Under the pieces are notes generated by a model. That model ran no database searches, was not told the origin of the DNA, and saw only the letters and a list, made by a program, of their open reading frames with translations. From Labedaea rhizosphaerae (GTDB lineage Bacteria; Actinomycetota; Actinomycetes; Mycobacteriales; Pseudonocardiaceae), in the NCBI RefSeq assembly GCF_004362825.1, contig NZ_SNXZ01000001.1:1302001-1366000 (forward strand): 64,000 bases of DNA. The letters are read 5' to 3'. Below are positions 57,131 through 64,000 of this stretch, one piece after another; position 1 is the first letter of the stretch, and each line of letters opens with the position of its first letter. Made by a program: the position numbers and the translations under genes.

Positions 57131-57213
57131 CCTGTCGAGGCGAGCTTTGGGGTGGCAAACGTGACGCACGCCTCGCCAACTATTGGGACGTTCGTTCAGG
57201 TAGTTTGGCGGCC

Positions 57214-57540
57214 ATGCCACCGTTCGTCCTGCTCGCGCTCGCGATCGCCGCCGAGGTCACGGGCACTGTTTCGCTCAAGCTGTCCGAGGGGTTCTCGAAG
57301 CCGATCCCGTCGGTGCTCGTCGTGATCGGGTACGGCATCTCGTTCTCGGCGCTGGCCGCGTTGCTGAAGTCCGGCTTCCCGGTCGGCGTGGCCTACGCGA
57401 TCTGGGCCGCGATCGGCGTCGCCGCGGTCGCGTTGATCGGCGCCTTCTTCCTGAAGGAGCCGTTCACGCTGACGATGGCCGCCGGATTGGTGCTGGTCAT
57501 CGGCGGTGTCGTGCTGCTGGAGCTGGGGAGCAGGCACTGA
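57214..57540 (+). CDS. Small multidrug resistance (SMR) family efflux protein
   Basis: A 108-residue four-helix membrane protein of the EmrE/QacE family. The key membrane Glu is present in AIAAEVTGTVSLKLSEGF (Glu14-equivalent), followed by YGISFSALAALLKSGFPVGVAYAIWAAIGVAAVALIGAFFLKEPFTL, the family's conserved GVAYAIW segment. It exports lipophilic cations as a dual-topology dimer with protons in exchange. The stop overlaps the following TetR gene by four bases (CTGA). Regulation by that TetR protein is likely. Confidence 0.93.
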   Translation: MPPFVLLALAIAAEVTGTVSLKLSEGFSKPIPSVLVVIGYGISFSALAALLKSGFPVGVAYAIWAAIGVAAVALIGAFFLKEPFTLTMAAGLVLVIGGVVLLELGSRH

Positions 57541-58115
57541 CCACCCCGCGCCGGTACACGAAGGTCGACGGCCGCAAAGCCCGCGGCGCACGCCGGCGGG
57601 CCGAGCTGATCAAGGCGACGCTGCGTGTGATCGAGCGCGACGGCGTGGCCGGGGTGACCCACCGCGTGGTCGCCGCCGAAGCCGGTGTCCCGCTCACGTC
57701 GACCACGTACCACTTCGCGAGCCTCGACGACCTGCTCGTGGCGACGCTGTTGTGGTGCACCGACGAGCTCGCGACCGAGGTGCGCGACGTCCTGGAACGC
57801 GCGCGGATCAAGAACACGAGCGCCACCGCGGAGGTCGCGGTCCTGCTCGCCGAGGCCCTCGGCCCGCGCCGCGGCCGGACCATGGCCGAGTACGAGCTGT
57901 ACCTGATGGCGGCCCGTCGCCCCGCGTTGCGCCCGGCCGCGCGGCACTGGCTGGACGTGCTGGCCAGCCTGGTGGAACACGACGACGAGGTGGCGTTCCG
58001 CGCATTCCTCGCGGCCATGGACGGCCTGCTCGTCCAGGGTCTGATCGACGACGAACCCCCGACCGCCCAGCAGCTCGGTCCCGTTGTCGACTACCTGCTC
58101 CGCCCACGGAAGTAG
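57537..58115 (+). CDS. TetR family regulator with probable CTG start, paired with the SMR pump
   Basis: A 192-residue TetR regulator. The helix-turn-helix is TLRVIERDGVAGVTHRVVAAEAGVPLTSTTYHFASLDDLL, preceded by the basic RRYTKVDGRKARGARRRAEL. These residues lie before the first in-frame ATG or GTG in common use: the GTG at 57627 would delete part of the HTH. The only plausible start is CTG 57537, which overlaps the SMR stop and has GGGGAG six bases upstream. The ligand domain has no signature ligand site. Most likely it represses the SMR gene. Confidence 0.8.
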   Translation: MTTPRRYTKVDGRKARGARRRAELIKATLRVIERDGVAGVTHRVVAAEAGVPLTSTTYHFASLDDLLVATLLWCTDELATEVRDVLERARIKNTSATAEVAVLLAEALGPRRGRTMAEYELYLMAARRPALRPAARHWLDVLASLVEHDDEVAFRAFLAAMDGLLVQGLIDDEPPTAQQLGPVVDYLLRPRK

Positions 58116-58182
58116 GTCCGAACCCGACCGCCGAGATCCGCGCGAACGAAGAGAGCGCAATCGACTAGGTAGGGGAAACTCC

Positions 58183-58205
58183 AGGGTCGGGTGGGGGCCG
58201 ACCCT
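58183..58205. other. Hairpin upstream of the DUF4097 gene
   Basis: AGGGTCGG and CCGACCCT pair perfectly around a 7-base loop, ~65 bases after the TetR stop. It may end the SMR/TetR transcript; no T-run is seen. Confidence 0.45.
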
Positions 58206-58270
58206 GATGGTCTCGGGTGGAGCCGGCCCATAGCTTCTTCGTTGACAGCAGTTCAGCGAGGGAGTTGACG

Positions 58271-59098
58271 ATGGGCATGGCAAGGGCGATCGCCGTGGCG
58301 GGGGTGCTCGGTGGTGGGGCGCTGCTTCTGAGCGCGTGCGGCTTGACGCTGCAGAGCCACCAGTACGAGGACGACGCGCCTGTTGCGCAGCAGTTCACCA
58401 AGGTGCAGGTGAACGGGGCCGACGACGTGCGGATCCGGGTCGGGACGTCGTCCAGCGTGCACCGCAAGGTCCACTACGCCGAGAACGACCCGGGCAAGAA
58501 CACGTGGCGGGTCGAGGGCAGCACGCTGGTCCTCGAGAACTGCAACCACGCGGACTGCTCGATCGACTACGACCTGGTGGTGCCGGCGGGGACGACGGTC
58601 ACGGGCGAGACCGGGTCCGGCGACATCGACGTCGACGGGGTCGCGCAGCTCAACTTCCAGACGCGCTCGGGCGACGCCGTCATCCGCAACGTCCACGGCG
58701 CGGTCAACATCGCCGCCAGCTCGGGTGAGGTGACGGTCTCCGACATCAGTGGTGCGGTGAACGTGTCGGCCAGCTCCGGCGACGTGAACGTGGCCAACGT
58801 GACCGGGCCGGTCACCGCGAAGGCGAGTTCCGGCACGGTGCAGGCGACCGGCGTCACCGGCAAGGTCCAGGTCGACGCCGACTCGGGCGACATCACCATC
58901 GGGGTGACGAGCGTGCAGGACGTGACCGCGCACTCGGGCTCGGGCGAGCTCGACATCACCGTGCCGAACGGCAAGTACCGGGTGCTCACGGACACCGGCA
59001 GCGGCTCCGTGCAGAGTGACGTGGCCAACGACGGCTCGGCGCAGAACGTGCTCGACCTGCGGTCCGGCTCGGGTGACATCACCGTCCGGCACGCATAA
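58271..59098 (+). CDS. DUF4097 beta-repeat lipoprotein
   Basis: A 275-residue lipoprotein. Signal peptide MGMARAIAVAGVLGGGALLLSAC with lipobox LSAC. After a spacer, the protein is built of repeated short strands: VTGETGSGDIDVDGVAQLNFQTRSGDAVIRNVHGAVNIAASSGEVTV, SASSGDVNVANVTGPVTAKASSGTVQA and GSGDITVR. This is the DUF4097/DUF4098 right-handed beta-helix. Its function is unknown; the family is sometimes linked to envelope stress. The ATG at 58271 follows GAGGGAG; a second ATG at 58277 is also possible. It lies directly upstream of the heat-shock operon but has its own stop well before the HAIR element. Confidence 0.88.
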   Translation: MGMARAIAVAGVLGGGALLLSACGLTLQSHQYEDDAPVAQQFTKVQVNGADDVRIRVGTSSSVHRKVHYAENDPGKNTWRVEGSTLVLENCNHADCSIDYDLVVPAGTTVTGETGSGDIDVDGVAQLNFQTRSGDAVIRNVHGAVNIAASSGEVTVSDISGAVNVSASSGDVNVANVTGPVTAKASSGTVQATGVTGKVQVDADSGDITIGVTSVQDVTAHSGSGELDITVPNGKYRVLTDTGSGSVQSDVANDGSAQNVLDLRSGSGDITVRHA

Positions 59099-59148
59099 CC
59101 GCTCTGGGGAACACGGGCGAGAAGTCGCGCGTTAGGCTTAGCAGAAAG

Positions 59149-59169
59149 GTTGAGCGGGTCTCGCTCAAG
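59149..59169. promoter_or_regulatory. HAIR operator for HspR upstream of dnaK
   Basis: GTTGAGC-N7-GCTCAAG is a close match to the HAIR consensus CTTGAGT-N7-ACTCAAG that HspR binds. It lies 26 bases before the dnaK ATG, and hspR is the fourth gene of this operon, so the loop is autoregulatory. Confidence 0.85.
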
Positions 59170-59194
59170 TCTGTCGAACACAGGAGGAACACTC

Positions 59195-61059
<1,865 letters not shown>

Positions 61060-61063
<4 letters not shown>

Positions 61064-61713
61064 CCGATCCCGTGACCGGTGGCCCGGCCGCGGGCGACGA
61101 GGAGGAGCCGCACGTCGTCGTGCGCGACCGCCGGCGCATCGACCCCGAGACCGGGGAGGTGCGCCCGGCGGCCGACCAGCCGGACGACGATCCCGTCGAG
61201 GCCGTGCCCGTCGAGGGCTCCGACTCCGACGCCATGACCGAGGAGGTCGGCGCACTGCGCAAGCAGCTCGACGAGCGCACCGCCGACCTGCAGCGGGTCA
61301 CCGCCGAGTACGCGAACTACCGCAAGCGCATCGACCGCGACCGGGAGGTGGTGGTCACCAACGCCAAGGCGCAGGTGATCACCCAGCTGCTCCCGATCCT
61401 GGACGACGTCGAGCGGGCCGCCGCGCACGGCGACCTGACCGGCGCGTTCAAGTCGGTGGCGGACAAGCTCGTCAACGCGTTGGAGCAGGCGGGCCTCGAA
61501 CCGTTCGGCCACGAGGGCGAGCCGTTCGACCCGTCCGTGCACGAGGCGGTGCAGCACGACACGTCCCCGGAGGTCTCCGAGCCGACGGTGACCGGCGTGC
61601 TGCGCCGCGGCTACAAGATCGGCGACAAGCTGGCGCGTGCCGCGCTGGTGGCGGTCACCGATGTGGGAGTGGCACCGGAGCCCGATGAGCCGGCGGCCGA
61701 GAACAACAGCTGA
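61060..61713 (+). CDS. grpE: Nucleotide exchange factor GrpE
   Basis: A 217-residue GrpE with a disordered acidic N-terminus (~1-65), a long coiled coil ([36 protein letters not shown]) and the C-terminal beta domain ([40 protein letters not shown]). It releases ADP from DnaK and acts as a thermosensor in the cycle. The GTG start overlaps the dnaK stop. Confidence 0.97.
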
Positions 61714-61733
61714 GCGAGAGGAGGAGACGTCCG

Positions 61734-62927
61734 GTGAGCGCTAGGGACTGGATCGACAAGGACTTCTACCGTGAACTGGGCGTCTCCTCCGACGCCAGCG
61801 ACGGGGACATCAAGAAGGCGTACCGCAAGCTCGCCCGCGAGCTGCACCCGGACGCCAACCCGGGCAACACCAAGGCCGAGGCGCGGTTCAAGGCCGTGTC
61901 CGAGGCCTACGGCGTGCTCGGTGACCCGGACAAGCGCAAGGAGTACGACGAGGCGCGGTCGCTGTTCAGCTCGGGCGGGTTCCGCCCGGGTGGCGGCTTC
62001 GGCGGGTTCGGCTCCGGCGGCGGGGGCACCGGCGGGTTCGACGTCAGCGACCTGTTCGGCGGCGGCGCGGCCGGCCAGAGCGGCACGTCCGGCTTCGGCG
62101 GGATCTCCGACCTGTTCGGCAACATCTTCGGCAAGCGCGGCGGCGGCACCACCTCCACCCGTCCGCACCGGGGCACGGACGTGGAGACCGAGGTCCGCAT
62201 CGACTTCGTCGAGGCGGTCCAGGGCGTGACCGTCCCGTTGCGCCTGTCGACCCCGGCGACCTGCAACACGTGCCACGGCACGGGGGCCAAGCCGGGCACC
62301 AGCCCGCGCACCTGCCCGACCTGTGACGGTGCCGGTCTGGTGAGCCGCAGCCAGGGCGCGTTCGCGTTCAGCGAGCCGTGCCGGGACTGCCGTGGCACCG
62401 GCCGGATCGTCGACGACCCGTGCCCCGAATGCGGTGGCGACGGCGTGAGCACGAAGAGCCGCACGCTCAACGTGCGCATCCCACCGGGGGTGCAGGACGA
62501 CCAGAAGATCAGACTGGCGGAGCAGGGCGAACCGGGTCGCAACGGTGGCCACGCGGGTGACCTCTACGTGCGCGTGCACGTGACCCCGCACCCGATCTTC
62601 GGGCGCACCGGCGACGACCTGACCATCACCGTGCCGGTCACCTTCCCCGAACTCGCGCTCGGCACCACGCTCACGGTGCCGACCCTGAACGGTCAGGTGA
62701 AGGTCCGCGTGCCTGCCGGAACGACGACGGGCAAGGTCCTTCGCGTGCGGGGCAAGGGGATCGCCAAGCGCGACGGCAAGGTCGGCGACCTGCGCGTCAC
62801 CCTCCAGGTCACCGTTCCGGCCAAACTGGACGATGCGGCGAAGACGGCCCTGGAAGCCTTCGCCGAGGCGACTTCGGACCACGATCCGCGTCCGGATCTG
62901 ACGGCGATGCTGAGGAAGGACAAGTGA
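61734..62927 (+). CDS. dnaJ: Type I co-chaperone DnaJ
   Basis: A 397-residue class I J-protein. The J domain has [34 protein letters not shown] with HPD intact. A Gly/Phe-rich linker (~75-150) follows, then four zinc motifs [24 protein letters not shown] and CPECGGDG, and two beta-barrel domains. It delivers clients to DnaK and triggers ATP hydrolysis. GTG start after GAGGAGGAG. The stop overlaps the hspR ATG by one base. The Gly/Phe linker is long, as in actinobacterial DnaJ1. Confidence 0.98.
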   Translation: MSARDWIDKDFYRELGVSSDASDGDIKKAYRKLARELHPDANPGNTKAEARFKAVSEAYGVLGDPDKRKEYDEARSLFSSGGFRPGGGFGGFGSGGGGTGGFDVSDLFGGGAAGQSGTSGFGGISDLFGNIFGKRGGGTTSTRPHRGTDVETEVRIDFVEAVQGVTVPLRLSTPATCNTCHGTGAKPGTSPRTCPTCDGAGLVSRSQGAFAFSEPCRDCRGTGRIVDDPCPECGGDGVSTKSRTLNVRIPPGVQDDQKIRLAEQGEPGRNGGHAGDLYVRVHVTPHPIFGRTGDDLTITVPVTFPELALGTTLTVPTLNGQVKVRVPAGTTTGKVLRVRGKGIAKRDGKVGDLRVTLQVTVPAKLDDAAKTALEAFAEATSDHDPRPDLTAMLRKDK

Positions 62928-63358
62928 TGAGCACCCCCTTCCCCCACGACGAAGACGCCCCGGTCTTCGTGATCTCGGTGGCCGCGCAGCTGTCGGGCCT
63001 GCACGCCCAGACGCTGCGCAGCTACGACCGCCAGGGCCTGGTGTCCCCGGGCCGGGCCACCGGCGGCGGCCGCCGGTATTCGTTGCGCGACATCGCTTTG
63101 CTGCGTGAGGTGCAGCGCCTGTCCCAGGAGGACGGCGTGAACCTGGCGGGCGTGAAGCGGATCATCGAGCTGGAGAACGAGGTCAGCGCGCTGCAGAACC
63201 GCGTGCACGAACTGACCGAGGAACTGGCCGCGGCGTACGCGGCGGCGGAACAAGCCGCCGCGGCCGTGCACGCCTCGTACCGCAAGGACCTGGTGCCCCG
63301 CCACCGCCAGCAGACCGCGCTGGTGGTCTGGAAGCCCCAGCCCCGCCGCCCGCGCTGA
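62927..63358 (+). CDS. hspR: Heat-shock repressor HspR (MerR family)
   Basis: A 143-residue MerR-type regulator. The HTH reads VFVISVAAQLSGLHAQTLRSYDRQGLVSPGRATGGGRRYSLRDIALLREVQRLSQEDGVNLAGVKRIIEL, followed by a coiled coil. The C-terminal tail is basic. HspR binds the HAIR site upstream of dnaK and is itself held active by DnaK, giving feedback control. ATG 62927 overlaps the dnaJ stop; GTG 62924 is an alternative. The C-terminal coiled coil is longer than in some HspR proteins. Confidence 0.95.
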   Translation: MSTPFPHDEDAPVFVISVAAQLSGLHAQTLRSYDRQGLVSPGRATGGGRRYSLRDIALLREVQRLSQEDGVNLAGVKRIIELENEVSALQNRVHELTEELAAAYAAAEQAAAAVHASYRKDLVPRHRQQTALVVWKPQPRRPR

Positions 63359-63445
63359 ACCGCACAGGACAACCGCGAACTGGTTCGTCCCAATGCAACT
63401 GCGAGTCAGCAGCCCAACCTCACCACGAGACCAGACCGCCCCCGG

Positions 63446-64000
63446 CTAGTCGACGGTGAACGGGTCGTAGGAGATCCGGTCCAGCTGCGTCCCGGCAACA
63501 AGCATCCGCGAAACCGTGGACCGGATCATCGACGGCGAGCCGGACACGAGCACCCTGCGGTCCTCCCACGCGCCGTACCGGGTGACCACGTCGGCCAACG
63601 TCCCGTGCTCGACCCCGGCCATCTCCGGCTCGGACTCGAGCACGGGCACCACGGTCAGCCACGGGTTGGTGGACGCCAACTGGCGCAACCCGTTCAGGTC
63701 GTAGAGGTCGGTGCGGACCCGCCCGCCGTAGAAGAGGTGGACCCGCGGGTTCTCGCCCCACTGCGACAGGTGGTCGACGATCGCGCGCATCGGCGCGAGG
63801 CCGGTCCCGCCGGCCACCATCAGGATGTCCTGACCGGCTTCACGGTCCACGGTGAGCCGCCCGAACGCGGGCCCGATCCGCCACCGGTCCCCCGTCCGCG
63901 CGTGCGCGACCAACGCCGGGCTGACCCAGCCACCGGCGACGGCACGAACGTGGAACTCCATGACCCCGTCCTCGGTGGGCGCGTTGGCCGGCGAGAGGTA
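63446..64000 (-). CDS. FAD/NAD-binding oxidoreductase, C-terminal part (cut by window edge)
   Basis: The visible 184 residues form the reductase module of a flavohaemoglobin- or ferredoxin-reductase-like protein. YLSPANAPTEDGVMEFHVRAVAGGWVSPALVAHARTGDRWRIGPAFG is the end of the FAD barrel, GQDILMVAGGTGLAPMRAIVDHL is the NAD-binding Gly motif, and VLVSGSPSMIRSTVSRMLVAG is the C-terminal segment. The frame runs off the window at 64000, so the N-terminal domain (globin or ferredoxin) is not seen. Electron transfer from NAD(P)H through FAD is the function of this module. Confidence 0.9.
   Translation of the reverse strand, partial: YLSPANAPTEDGVMEFHVRAVAGGWVSPALVAHARTGDRWRIGPAFGRLTVDREAGQDILMVAGGTGLAPMRAIVDHLSQWGENPRVHLFYGGRVRTDLYDLNGLRQLASTNPWLTVVPVLESEPEMAGVEHGTLADVVTRYGAWEDRRVLVSGSPSMIRSTVSRMLVAGTQLDRISYDPFTVD

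Overview
The window is a stretch of a high-GC actinobacterial chromosome. Codon use, frequent GTG starts, a DUF3558 lipoprotein, an EspG-like protein, HspR-type control of dnaK and a mycobacterial-style fadA2/fabG4/htdX/fadE5 gene set all point to the order Pseudonocardiales (Lentzea, Saccharothrix or Actinosynnema-like). The genus is an inference. No rRNA operon, CRISPR array, intact insertion sequence or natural-product cluster was seen; there is one tRNA (Gly, CCC).

Layout. 0-8 kb: the 3' end of GTP-dependent PEP carboxykinase, a DUF3311/sodium-solute symporter pair, an AhpD-like protein, a ROK kinase, a 47-residue small gene, an AAA ATPase flanked by short direct repeats, and a TipA-type MerR regulator. 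8-21 kb: a lipid beta-oxidation neighbourhood (fadA2, fabG4, htdX, TetR, two SCP2-like genes, fadE5). It is interspersed with a SnoaL-like gene, HxlR and RibD-like genes, a VOC/LysE/DUF4304 run and an atypical response regulator. 21-34.5 kb: stress and membrane genes (GlsB/YeaQ, DUF1206, an orphan GroES-like protein), an NHL/thioredoxin-fold protein, a NYN/PIN-like protein, an MFS pump, a large beta-helix-like membrane protein, a polar amino-acid ABC transporter and a GH63 glucosidase. 34.6-43.3 kb: two type VII (ESX)-type cassettes. The first carries a DUF3558 lipoprotein, a WxG/PPE-like protein, an EspG-like protein and an ADP-ribosylglycohydrolase. The second carries YbaB-like and DUF2580-like proteins, a 449-residue WxG protein ending in a NucA/NucB-type nuclease domain, an unknown protein and a SUKH (SMI1/KNR4) putative immunity protein. 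43.3-51.6 kb: endonuclease V, an M20 peptidase, a branched-chain or pyruvate dehydrogenase E1-alpha/E1-beta/E2 operon, a decayed integrase beside tRNA-Gly, dcd, and a DUF3024 gene broken by an in-frame stop. 51.6-64 kb: CDF and MFS transporters, an LAxTG-anchored surface protein, etfD, an SMR pump with a TetR gene, a DUF4097 lipoprotein, dnaK-grpE-dnaJ-hspR, and the edge of a flavin/NAD oxidoreductase.

How it works together. A 14-bp palindromic operator (about TTACYnrCRRGTAR) is seen upstream of fadA2/fabG4-htdX, the TetR/SCP2 divergon, fadE5 and etfD. This suggests one TetR-type regulon linking acyl-CoA dehydrogenation, the later beta-oxidation steps and electron delivery from ETF to the respiratory chain. 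The second ESX cassette looks like a secreted DNase toxin with its immunity gene.

The main unexplained structures are two families of dispersed non-coding repeats. One is about 113 nt, at 8.1 and 12.8 kb, and the second copy splits a start codon from its gene. The other is about 120 nt, at 21.4 and 44.0 kb, with each copy lying just past the terminator of a gene in a convergent pair. There are also recurring DnaA-box-like pairs at a fixed 18-nt spacing.
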